The notes beneath the pieces are model-generated. The model was not told the DNA's origin. It saw only the letters and a program-made list of their open reading frames with translations, and did no database searches. This document shows positions 1 through 5,406 of a DNA stretch of 6,534 nucleotides, piece after piece. Within the stretch, counting starts at the first letter, position 1. Each line of letters opens with the position of its first letter. The translations under genes were made by a program, and so were the position numbers. This DNA is from Bacillota bacterium (GTDB lineage Bacteria; Bacillota; Clostridia; Christensenellales; CAG-138): contig JAEZIE010000169.1 of assembly GCA_023416175.1 (NCBI GenBank), forward strand, positions 1-6,534, given 5' to 3'.

Positions 1-257
1 CCCATTCCGAACGTAGCGCGCGGAAAGTCACTTTTCATCTTTTCCATTTCCTCAAAATCCAGCGTATGCATGGCGAGGTGGGTCTTTGCAGCAGAAAACC
101 CGATATACGTCTGATCGAACCGGTACATTGGGATACCGTAGGACATGGCTTCCGGTATCTCCGGAAACTCCGCGCGCATAAAACCGATCAGCGTACGAAG
201 CCAAACCTTGGGCGTACCTTCAAAACGATTGATATACGCTTCTACCGCATGGTTCAT
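1..257 (-). CDS. DUF1801 family protein, 3' part beyond window
   Basis: The minus strand reads without a stop from an ATG at 257 to the window edge, giving 85 codons. The start is fixed by a GGAGG at 265-269, 7 bases upstream. By eye the protein has the DUF1801 layout: an N-terminal helix MNHAVEAYINRF, then FPEIPEAMSYGIPMY (residues 31-45), where the E-x-x-x-YG-x-P-x-Y block is the family hallmark, then YIGFSAAKTHLAMH (51-64), matching the family's F-A-x-K-x-H strand. These are small cytoplasmic proteins of roughly 110-140 residues. Some are annotated as iron chaperones related to Bacillus YdhG, but the biochemical role is poorly established, so I do not assign one. About two thirds of the usual length is visible and intact. 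It is divergent from the Fe-S protein gene to its right. The family call is fairly secure; the function is unknown. Confidence 0.8.
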   Translation of the reverse strand, partial: MNHAVEAYINRFEGTPKVWLRTLIGFMRAEFPEIPEAMSYGIPMYRFDQTYIGFSAAKTHLAMHTLDFEEMEKMKSDFPRATFGM

Positions 258-326
258 TGTCCGACCTCCATACAACGAACACCACATCCATTTTTTGCGC
301 CAACAACTCACAGATTGTATGCTGTC

Positions 327-355
327 ATTTTATACCCGTTGCGACCCGGCTTCAA
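327..355 (-). promoter_or_regulatory. Candidate sigma-A promoter for the DUF1801 gene
   Basis: Read on the minus strand, a -35 TTGAAG (350-355) is followed after 17 bases by a -10 TAAAAT (327-332). This places the transcript start near 320, about 60 bases before the ATG at 257. Matches are 4/6 and 5/6 to the consensus at ideal spacing. The rest of the 258-523 intergenic region is AT-rich, especially 360-420. It must also hold the promoter of the divergent Fe-S gene: TTGCGC (384-389) and TATATA (406-411), 16 bases apart, is one weak candidate. Confidence 0.5.
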
Positions 356-523
356 TGCCTTTTTTTGCTGTTTTTGCTTCTAATTGCGCAAAATGTTTCT
401 ATATCTATATATCGATACTTTTTCTCGCAGAAAAACCAAAGATATACATCTATTACCCCTTGTGATACCATAAGCAATATATTTTCTGCGTCCGCTAACG
501 ATCAGAATAAAGGAGCAATGCAT

Positions 524-1210
524 ATGAAAGAGGAGATCCGTCGAATTTTAACCGCTCATGGCGCAGACGCCTGCGGCATTGCCGGAATAGAACGGTTTTC
601 GGGCGCGCCCGAAGGATTTCACCCGCAGGATGTTTATCCGGATTGCCGTACGGTCATCGTCTTTTTAAAGCGGATGCCTTTGGGCTTACGGCATGTAAAC
701 CCGCGTATTGCCTATTACCACGCGACCGAAATCTGCATTGCAGAAGTAGACCATATCGCCTATGAGGCCAGCCTTACGCTTGAACGGGAGCTTTCTATAA
801 AAGCTGTGCCTCTGCCCTGCGACAGCCCATACGAATACTGGGAGGAAGAAAACAAGCGCGGCTGCGGCATCCTGTCGATGCGCCATGCCGCCATGCTTGC
901 CGGCCTGGGCCATTTGGGCAGGAATACGCTGCTCATACACCCCGAATTCGGCAATATGGTCAGCATCGGCGTAATATTGACAGATGCGGGGCTCGAATCC
1001 GATCCGCTTTTGGAAACTTCTTGCGTGAACGGCTGCAGCGTTTGCCTGAACGCCTGCCCACCACATGCGCTCGACGGCATAACGGTCAACCAGAAACTTT
1101 GCCGAAGCTATACCTATACAGAAAACGCGCGCGGATTCTCCGTTTGCAACTGCAACCGGTGCCGGGTGCTATGCCCGCTCTCAACAGGAAGAAAGCAGGC
1201 GGCTCAATAG
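524..1210 (+). CDS. QueG-like 4Fe-4S double-cluster protein (short paralogue)
   Basis: This 228-residue protein resembles epoxyqueuosine reductase QueG, which uses cobalamin and two 4Fe-4S clusters in the last step of queuosine synthesis, but it is much shorter than QueG (about 380 in E. coli) and lacks the C-terminal part. Visible blocks are an N-terminal GADACGIAGIERF (13-25), a CDSPYEYWEEE (99-109) whose Asp100 aligns by eye with the conserved Asp of QueG's VDSxPxxER motif, and AGLGHLGRNTLLIHPEFG (126-143), the family's GxGWxGKN-type loop. Cluster cysteines follow: C167, C171, C174, C178-Pro, then C193 and C210-x2-C213-x3-C217-Pro, with an extra C208. The first spacing is C-x3-C rather than C-x2-C. 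The start is ATG 524, 8 bases after AGGAG (511-515); an in-frame ATG at 518 is too close to that site, and the open frame back to 257 lacks a good start. Many anaerobes carry such paralogues with unknown substrates, so queuosine synthesis is not claimed. It stands alone, with a terminator directly downstream. Confidence 0.8.
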   Translation: MKEEIRRILTAHGADACGIAGIERFSGAPEGFHPQDVYPDCRTVIVFLKRMPLGLRHVNPRIAYYHATEICIAEVDHIAYEASLTLERELSIKAVPLPCDSPYEYWEEENKRGCGILSMRHAAMLAGLGHLGRNTLLIHPEFGNMVSIGVILTDAGLESDPLLETSCVNGCSVCLNACPPHALDGITVNQKLCRSYTYTENARGFSVCNCNRCRVLCPLSTGRKQAAQ

Positions 1211-1213
1211 TTT

Positions 1214-1252
1214 AAAAAGAAGAACCGCTCGGAGATGGGGCGGTTCTTTTTA
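1214..1252. terminator. Bidirectional terminator between convergent QueG-like gene and dapB
   Basis: GAACCGC (1222-1228) pairs with GCGGTTC (1240-1246) around an 11-base loop. The stem extends through A/T pairs, with a T run at 1247-1251 and an A run at 1214-1218, so it can end transcription from both sides. It lies just 3' of the stop at 1210 and just 3' of the opposing stop at 1266. Confidence 0.88.
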
Positions 1253-1265
1253 AATATAAGTGACA

Positions 1266-2024
1266 TTACTTCTTAAAGTACTGCGTGACGACATCCTCCA
1301 TTTCAAAGAAACCCTGCCGCTCGTTCAAATACTGCGCGGCAATCAGGGCTCCGTTTGCAAACGCCTGCCGGGAGAATGATTCATGGATGATGGTAATCCG
1401 CTCATAATCGCCGACCGCCATGACCTCATGTAGGCCCACATATCCGCCCGCACGTATGGAATTGAGAGAAACGGGTTTTTTGAGGATACCCTTGAGCATG
1501 TCCGCAATTTTCTTAGCGGTGGCCGAAACATCCGTCTTCCGGGAATGGTGCTTTTCCGTAATGGCATAGTCAAACTGGGGCAGGTACTCGGCCGTCTCCC
1601 TCGTAAGCTTCATCACAACGTTGATACCCAATGTAATATTGGGCGCAAGCACAAGCCCAAAGCCGGGCGTATCAGATGCCGTCCTCCGCATCAGCGCAAT
1701 GTCTCCCGGCGAAAAATCGGTGGTACATACCACCATTTTCACACCGTATTTCGCGCATGCGGGCAGCATTTTCAGCGTGGCTTCCTTGTTGGAAAAATCG
1801 ATGAGTACGTCAGGCTTGTCCTTTTCAAACGCTTCTTCCGCTTTACTGACCTCATAAATCAGGCTTGTGAAGCCCTTGTAGGGATAAACATCGGATATGG
1901 TCTTTCCCGCCTTCTTCCCACCGTCGCGGCAGAACGCCATCACGAGCTTATGTTCCGGCTTCTGTGTGACAAGACCGGCAAGCTGCAAACCCGCCTTACC
2001 TAAACCGCATAAAGCAATTTTCAT
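1266..2024 (-). CDS. dapB: 4-hydroxy-tetrahydrodipicolinate reductase (DapB), divergent active-site loop
   Basis: DapB reduces 4-hydroxy-tetrahydrodipicolinate with NAD(P)H in the cytoplasm, on the route to mDAP and lysine. The 252 residues are close to the usual 240-270. Visible parts are a Rossmann start with GLGKAG (7-12), DVLIDFSN (72-79), CTTDF (100-104, usually GTTG), APNITLGINVVMKL (127-140), the catalytic block EKHHSRK with H159, H160 and K163, and the C-terminal SIRAGGYVGLHEV (189-201) and SFSRQAFANGAL (216-227). The substrate loop, normally D-A-P-S-G-T-A, reads D165-VSATA and is one residue shorter, without the Pro and Gly. That is unusual and leaves some doubt about exact activity. 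The ATG at 2024 follows an AGGAG (2033-2037) with 8 bases between. It appears to be transcribed alone rather than in a lysine operon. The family assignment is strong; identity as the organism's working DapB is likely but not proven. Confidence 0.85.
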   Translation of the reverse strand: MKIALCGLGKAGLQLAGLVTQKPEHKLVMAFCRDGGKKAGKTISDVYPYKGFTSLIYEVSKAEEAFEKDKPDVLIDFSNKEATLKMLPACAKYGVKMVVCTTDFSPGDIALMRRTASDTPGFGLVLAPNITLGINVVMKLTRETAEYLPQFDYAITEKHHSRKTDVSATAKKIADMLKGILKKPVSLNSIRAGGYVGLHEVMAVGDYERITIIHESFSRQAFANGALIAAQYLNERQGFFEMEDVVTQYFKK

Positions 2025-2070
2025 TTTCCGGTCTCCTTTCGTAGAATATGATATGGCTAGTATTTCATTT

Positions 2071-2100
2071 AGCTTAACGTACCATTTATACGGTTGTCAA
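2071..2100 (-). promoter_or_regulatory. Candidate sigma-A promoter for dapB
   Basis: On the minus strand a perfect -35 TTGACA (2095-2100) is followed after 18 bases by TAAGCT (2071-2076), which keeps the three most conserved -10 positions (T, A and final T). Transcription would start near 2064, about 40 bases before the ATG at 2024. The site lies downstream of the M14 gene's terminator, which supports dapB being a separate unit. Confidence 0.6.
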
Positions 2101-2132
2101 TTCGTGGAGGCTATTTTTCGCCTGTTATCGGC

Positions 2133-2169
2133 AAAAAAGCTCTGTTCTTTAATGAAACAGAGCTTTTTT
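2133..2169. terminator. Strong intrinsic terminator downstream of the M14 peptidase gene
   Basis: A perfect 14-bp inverted repeat (2133-2146 with 2156-2169) encloses a 9-base loop. The GC part GCTCTGTT/AACAGAGC is flanked by six A and six T. On the minus strand it ends the M14 transcript about 100 bases after its stop at 2272. It could also work on the plus strand, although no plus-strand gene is seen upstream. The rest of 2170-2271 shows nothing recognisable. Confidence 0.88.
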
Positions 2170-2271
2170 ATGCGTTATCTCGTCTTGGCTTGCTTTTTGA
2201 CCTCTTGTTGCTTTTAAGCACGTACGTACCACCATGAGGACTAATATGCTTTCTTCTGTATCGAATAAATT

Positions 2272-3264
2272 TTAAGCCGTGGCATGGGAATATTTAATGA
2301 AATCAATTAAGATATACGGCACGTCTTTGTTTTGCTCCCAGATGAGAAAAAACTCATATCCCGGCAGTGGCGTGCGGCGCTTTCCCACCTCTATTGTCAG
2401 CGAGGGGATGTTCAGACGCTCAATCGCCCAATCCTTAAATCCGCCAAAAGAGGTCCCGTCGTCCGGTACAATCTTGTATCCAGTTTCTCGGGCCACAGCG
2501 CGAGCCAAAGTCAACCCGGCCTTATTTACCGCGTCGTTATTGCCGAAGTCGTAATAAATTTCACTCCCGGTCGCATGGTAACTTACCGTCGCTTGAAAGG
2601 GGTAGCTGCGCGTATACTCGACAAGCGCGCGCGTTTCCGGCTCGCTCTCCGGCGCTGTTCCACGGTAATTGGCAAAAGAAGGGCCAGGCGTCGTATCGAT
2701 GCGCTGCCATTGCGCGTCAAAATTGCGGTTGAGGTCCACGCCCGCTGCATTCGCCTTCCAGGTACGTAGATATTGTTTCAAGGGCAACTCTGTGTACGCT
2801 AGGGATAGGTCCCGTTCATAGATGGCCATCAACTCCGGCGATGCCTCTGTTTTTTCGCTGATGGTCACGCCATCCGGATTGGTCATAGGCAGAATATGCA
2901 CCATGCTCCCTTCAGGCACGCCACGCTCCAATAGCCGCTTCAGCTGTCGCAGGACAAGCAGCGTGGTCATATGCTCCCGCGCGTGGATGCTTGCCTGGAT
3001 CAGCACATGCTGCTTGGCCGCAGGATCTCCGGCACGCGCAGCGTAGATGGCGCGGTTCTCCCGGGAATAGCCGATCACCTCCACCTCTAGCGTATCCGGA
3101 TACTTCCTTTTAAGCGAGGAAAGTTCGCGCTGGACGAACTCATAGGAAAAGGGAGAGAAGGTTCGGGTTGCCCACTCACCATAGAAAAATCCGTGTAATA
3201 GCAAGTAAACGCCCAAGGTACAGATAAGAAACACCCCCGTCCCGATGCGCTTTTGCAAGGGCAC
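2272..3264 (-). CDS. Membrane-anchored M14 zinc carboxypeptidase (gamma-D-Glu-mDAP peptidase-like)
   Basis: M14 metallopeptidases use one zinc to remove a terminal residue; bacterial members of this type often cut gamma-D-glutamyl-mDAP bonds in cell-wall peptides. The 330-residue protein has a hydrophobic segment at about 10-27 (GVFLICTLGVYLLLHGFF) with no clear cleavage site, suggesting an anchor with the enzyme outside the membrane. The catalytic set is complete: zinc ligands H94 and E97 in HAREH and H230 in SYHATG, N179-R180 in DLNRNFD for the substrate carboxylate, and E292 in TIEVG as general base. NPDGV (129-133) is also typical. The start used here is GTG 3264, with GGAGG 4 bases away (3269-3273) and another at 3277-3281; neither is ideally placed. 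An in-frame ATG with a better SD lies at 3330 but is cut off by an amber codon at 3310-3312 (see leader ORF). The substrate is inferred from family and neighbours; a general peptidase role is possible. Confidence 0.85.
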   Translation of the reverse strand: MPLQKRIGTGVFLICTLGVYLLLHGFFYGEWATRTFSPFSYEFVQRELSSLKRKYPDTLEVEVIGYSRENRAIYAARAGDPAAKQHVLIQASIHAREHMTTLLVLRQLKRLLERGVPEGSMVHILPMTNPDGVTISEKTEASPELMAIYERDLSLAYTELPLKQYLRTWKANAAGVDLNRNFDAQWQRIDTTPGPSFANYRGTAPESEPETRALVEYTRSYPFQATVSYHATGSEIYYDFGNNDAVNKAGLTLARAVARETGYKIVPDDGTSFGGFKDWAIERLNIPSLTIEVGKRRTPLPGYEFFLIWEQNKDVPYILIDFIKYSHATA

Positions 3265-3281
3265 TCGCCCTCCCGTCCTCC

Positions 3282-3311
3282 GGCCGCCAAAAACGCCTTT
3301 TCTTGGCGGCT
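3282..3311 (-). promoter_or_regulatory. Leader hairpin just before the M14 SD sites
   Basis: In the M14 transcript GCCGCCAA (complement of 3303-3310) pairs with TTGGCGGC (complement of 3283-3290) over a 12-base loop. It begins inside the amber codon of the leader ORF and ends immediately upstream of the GGAGG at 3277-3281. A smaller alternative, CGCC with GGCG followed by five U, uses part of the same bases. There is no U tract after the large hairpin, so it is not a classical terminator. A role in controlling translation is inference. Confidence 0.5.
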
Positions 3312-3330
3312 ATCCTATTATGACCCACAT
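3310..3330 (-). other. Six-codon leader ORF, or original M14 start cut by an amber codon
   Basis: On the minus strand a near-consensus SD AAAGGAGG (3339-3346), 8 bases from an ATG at 3330, opens a frame encoding MWVIIG and then TAG (3310-3312). The frame is the same as the M14 peptidase, whose apparent GTG start is 48 bases downstream of the amber codon's first base, with no other stop between. The bridging codons would give a basic, Gly/Arg-rich stretch ahead of the membrane segment, plausible as a cytoplasmic N-terminus. It may be a regulatory leader peptide, a true start disabled by a nonsense change, or a sequence error. Confidence 0.5.
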
Positions 3331-3441
3331 GATGAACGCCTCCTTTATGCTATGTGCGCCCCAGGCGGTTCATTCGTGCGGCAGAATACAGCGCGGAGCC
3401 ATGAACATTTTGTAAATCCGTAAGAGATTGCCGCGAAAGTA

Positions 3442-3470
3442 TTGTACCTAAGAACCATACTTGTTAGAGT
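3442..3470 (+). promoter_or_regulatory. Candidate promoter for the L,D-transpeptidase gene
   Basis: TTGTAC (3442-3447) and TAGAGT (3465-3470) are separated by 17 bases; matches are 3/6 and 4/6. Transcription would start near 3477, right at the leader hairpin. On the opposite strand a TACAAT (complement of 3441-3446) could be the -10 of the divergent M14 gene, overlapping this -35, but no good -35 accompanies it. The rest of the divergent spacer between about 3347 and 3440 shows nothing recognisable. Confidence 0.4.
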
Positions 3471-3478
3471 AAAGAAAG

Positions 3479-3500
3479 CCGCCCATGTTTTTCCGGGCGG
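3479..3500 (+). promoter_or_regulatory. 5' leader hairpin of the L,D-transpeptidase mRNA
   Basis: CCGCCC (3479-3484) pairs perfectly with GGGCGG (3495-3500) over a 10-base T-rich loop. It lies at the predicted mRNA 5' end and 10 bases upstream of the AGGAGG at 3511-3516. Such a 5' hairpin could stabilise the message. There is no T tract after it, so it is not a terminator. Its role is inference. Confidence 0.45.
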
Positions 3501-3524
3501 ATGAAACCTCAGGAGGACTACCAT

Positions 3525-4790
3525 ATGAAACGGTTCTTGTCTGGTCTGCTTGCGGCCTTGTTCCTGTTTGCCGTCATGCTGCCCGCAAAGGATGCGAAGG
3601 CCAGCGTGCTTTCCGGTTATACCAGCAAAGTCGATTACGACAATACCGACCCCAACCGCTACAAGATCGACATCGACCTTGTCAACCAGGTCATCACCGT
3701 GTATCAAAAAAGCTCCACCGGAGCTTATGACAGCATAGTGCTCCAGAGCCTGTGCACAACGGGCAACAATGAAAACCCCACCGGTTCGGGCACATTCAAG
3801 CTGGGGCATCTGAAGGAACGCTTCGGCTACTTTGTGGCATTTGGCCAGTACGCGCAGTACTGGACGCAGGTGGTGCGCGGCGTATACATCCACTCCGTGA
3901 TGTATGACAGCAAATCCATCACCAGTATGTCCAAAAGCGCTTACAATGGCCTTGGGAAAAACCTTTCCCACGGCTGCGTAAGAGTGCTGCCCCACGTTGC
4001 GCAGTGGATCTTCTACAACTGCCCGCCGGGCACCGTCTGCGCCATTGTGAAGAACCGGGAAAAGAACGAAGCGCTGCGCAAAACGCTCAAAGCGGATATC
4101 GTAAGCTACTCGAACTATCGGCAGCCCGTGGATTTTCGGACCGACCCACCCATTGTAGCGGCCACCGTGGTGGTGGACAATGTGCCGGTGCGCACCGGGT
4201 TCTCCTCCACCAAGGATACGACGGTAGTGACGCTTTCCGCGGGAGCGAAGCTCAAGATTTTGCAGGTTGGACCGGATTGGTGCAAGGTGGAAACATCAAA
4301 AGGCAAGCTTGGCTATGTGCAAACCAAGTTCCTTTTGATGGACCCCAACACCATGGTGCCCGTACATCCCATTTATCTTGCCAAGGAGAAGACCTTCCTC
4401 TATAAATCCCCCAGCACCAAGGCCGCCACGCTCTATGAGTTTGGAGCCAGCGAAGCCATTGAAGTGATTGGCACGGTGGACAAATACTGGCTCACGGCCA
4501 AAGTGGGGGATACTTACGGCTATGTTCGCGTCAAATACCTGACCAAGGATGCTTCCTCCGTTTCCATGCCGATTGAAACCGCCGCCCCGTCTTTGGCGGA
4601 TCTGCAGGCGCGGGTCAAGGACGGAATTATCGCCAACTTCAGGAGCGGCCCGGGCAGCAGCTTCCCCGTGATTGCCGAACTTGCCGCGGGTACGCCGCTC
4701 AAGCTCCTTTCCACCGAGGGCAATTGGTACAAAGCCGAGGCGAATGGGCAGACCGGATACCTCTCCACCATCTGTGTGACATTCGGATAA
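3525..4790 (+). CDS. Secreted L,D-transpeptidase (YkuD domain) with three C-terminal SH3b repeats
   Basis: L,D-transpeptidases form 3-3 crosslinks between mDAP residues or attach proteins to peptidoglycan outside the membrane. The 421-residue protein starts with a clear signal peptide (KR, hydrophobic 4-20, likely cleavage after the AKA at 24-26). A YkuD catalytic domain spans about 44-176, with YKIDIDLVNQVITVYQK at its start, PTGSGTFKLG (85-94), H123 in GVYIHSVMY and the signature SHGCVRV (148-154) with catalytic C151. Three SH3b-type repeats follow at about 212-272, 281-341 and 361-419; repeats 1 and 3 have VPVRTG and ANFRSGPG starts, and repeats end in GYV or GYL. These usually bind cell-wall peptides. 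The start is ATG 3525, 8 bases after AGGAGG (3511-3516); an in-frame ATG at 3501 precedes that SD and would spoil the signal peptide. The gene is intact, single, and divergent from the M14 peptidase gene. Confidence 0.92.
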   Translation: MKRFLSGLLAALFLFAVMLPAKDAKASVLSGYTSKVDYDNTDPNRYKIDIDLVNQVITVYQKSSTGAYDSIVLQSLCTTGNNENPTGSGTFKLGHLKERFGYFVAFGQYAQYWTQVVRGVYIHSVMYDSKSITSMSKSAYNGLGKNLSHGCVRVLPHVAQWIFYNCPPGTVCAIVKNREKNEALRKTLKADIVSYSNYRQPVDFRTDPPIVAATVVVDNVPVRTGFSSTKDTTVVTLSAGAKLKILQVGPDWCKVETSKGKLGYVQTKFLLMDPNTMVPVHPIYLAKEKTFLYKSPSTKAATLYEFGASEAIEVIGTVDKYWLTAKVGDTYGYVRVKYLTKDASSVSMPIETAAPSLADLQARVKDGIIANFRSGPGSSFPVIAELAAGTPLKLLSTEGNWYKAEANGQTGYLSTICVTFG

Positions 4791-4803
4791 ATCGTATCAA
4801 AGC

Positions 4804-4843
4804 AAAAAAACACCGCGCTCATCCAAAAGGTGCGGTGTTTTTT
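4804..4843. terminator. Bidirectional terminator shared by L,D-transpeptidase and MerR genes
   Basis: CACCGC (4811-4816) pairs with GCGGTG (4832-4837), extended by six A-T pairs on the outside, around a 15-base loop. A T run (4838-4843) follows on the plus strand, and the seven A of 4804-4810 give one on the minus strand. It lies 13 bases after the plus-strand stop at 4790 and 12 bases after the minus-strand stop at 4856. Confidence 0.9.
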
Positions 4844-4855
4844 CGTATCAGGAAG

Positions 4856-5203
4856 TCACCCATTAGAAATTGAATTCGCCGCTCCAGTCAAACGCTCCGG
4901 ATTCCTCAAGACTTTTGGGCCAATGGGCCCAACCGGGGTAGCAATCTCCTGTTGTTTTATCTCAAACCGCTCCAACAGACACTTGTCCCCTTCCGTTACG
5001 GCGGCGGAAATTTCGGCTATGGTAAAGCCCGCGTCCCGCAGGAACACGAGTTTGTTGAGCAGCGGGATTTGCTCGATTGCGTACTGTCGGTAGCCCGTGA
5101 ACGGGTCGATGTATGCGGGCTCAAATAGTCCCGCCTCATCGTAATACCGAAGCATGTGGATAGAAACCTTGGTTAATTTGGAGAAGTCGCCAATTTTGAA
5201 CAC
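4856..5203 (-). CDS. MerR-family transcriptional regulator, short or truncated C-terminus
   Basis: MerR regulators bind as dimers to promoters with long spacers and remodel them in response to a signal. The 115-residue protein starts FKIGDFSKLTKVSIHMLRYYDEAGLF (2-27), the standard winged-helix opening with the R-YYDEAGL signature, then YIDPFTGYRQYAIEQI (31-46) and LVFLRDAGFTIAEI (52-65). This most resembles BmrR/BltR-type multidrug regulators. The usual dimerising coiled coil begins at about 77 (LLERFEIKQQEI) but breaks at 87 into an unrelated Pro/Gly-rich tail (ATPVGPIGPKVL) without an effector-binding domain. Full BmrR-type proteins have about 270 residues, so this is probably a truncated remnant or a domain-only regulator. 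The GTG start at 5203 gives a correct N-terminus; the open frame upstream to 5425 is not MerR-like and overlaps the rpsF promoter. A G-rich, non-ideal SD lies at 5208-5215. No obvious target gene is adjacent. Confidence 0.8.
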   Translation of the reverse strand: MFKIGDFSKLTKVSIHMLRYYDEAGLFEPAYIDPFTGYRQYAIEQIPLLNKLVFLRDAGFTIAEISAAVTEGDKCLLERFEIKQQEIATPVGPIGPKVLRNPERLTGAANSISNG

Positions 5204-5222
5204 TGTGCCACCCCCAGATTTT

Positions 5223-5228
5223 ACTATA
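5223..5228 (-). promoter_or_regulatory. Candidate extended -10 element for the MerR gene
   Basis: On the minus strand TATAGT (5/6 to consensus) is preceded by TGG, making an extended -10 (TGn). No good -35 is present at 17-19 bases. The start would lie near 5216, leaving a leader of only about a dozen bases before the GTG at 5203. Confidence 0.4.
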
Positions 5229-5305
5229 CCACATGGGTTGACCAAAGAAAAAGCCAAAGCAATCGCGTTAAAGGCCTCCAATATACCGGAAATCTCGGAT
5301 TTTCC

Positions 5306-5334
5306 TTGCATGCGGGGGACAACTGTGCTACAAT
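5306..5334 (+). promoter_or_regulatory. Promoter of the rpsF-ssb-rpsR operon (extended -10)
   Basis: TACAAT (5329-5334, 5/6) is preceded by TGC, an extended -10 element, and by TTGCAT (5306-5311) as -35 at 17 bases. Transcription would start near 5341, about 65 bases before the rpsF start, so the leader holds the hairpin at 5357-5378. Confidence 0.6.
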
Positions 5335-5356
5335 ACCTTTTGCTAACGTCCTTCTT

Positions 5357-5378
5357 GCCGGGCACACGGATGTCCGGC
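5357..5378 (+). promoter_or_regulatory. Leader hairpin of rpsF mRNA, possible S6:S18 binding site
   Basis: GCCGGGCA (5357-5364) pairs with TGTCCGGC (5371-5378) over a six-base loop CACGGA; all eight pairs form, one being G-U. Many bacteria regulate rpsF operons through a leader motif that shows a CCG to the S6:S18 complex in a bulge next to a hairpin. A CCG sits on the 3' arm here (5374-5376). In the simplest fold it is paired, so the match to the known motif is only suggestive. It ends 14 bases before the SD. Confidence 0.45.
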
Positions 5379-5406
5379 CAATTTAGACCATAAGGAGGTG
5401 AAATGC

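Noticed and set aside
257..523. Upstream extension of the QueG-like frame to 257
   Set aside because: The extension has no SD-supported start, crosses the AT-rich divergent promoter region, and does not resemble the family; ATG 524 has a well-placed SD and gives the expected N-terminus.
3345..3995. 216-codon open frame antisense to the transpeptidase gene
   Set aside because: It mirrors a clearly coding gene with signal peptide and catalytic motif, has no recognisable domain, and runs through the M14 leader and promoter region.
4792..4850. Direct repeat TCGTATCA flanking the terminator (4792-4799 and 4843-4850)
   Set aside because: Eight bases is short and there is no inserted element between the copies, only the terminator; likely chance.
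4914..4940. Collagen-like GPMGPTG stretch on the plus strand
   Set aside because: Only two Gly-Pro-X units, produced by the inverted repeat TTGGGCC/GGCCCAA; antisense to the MerR tail.
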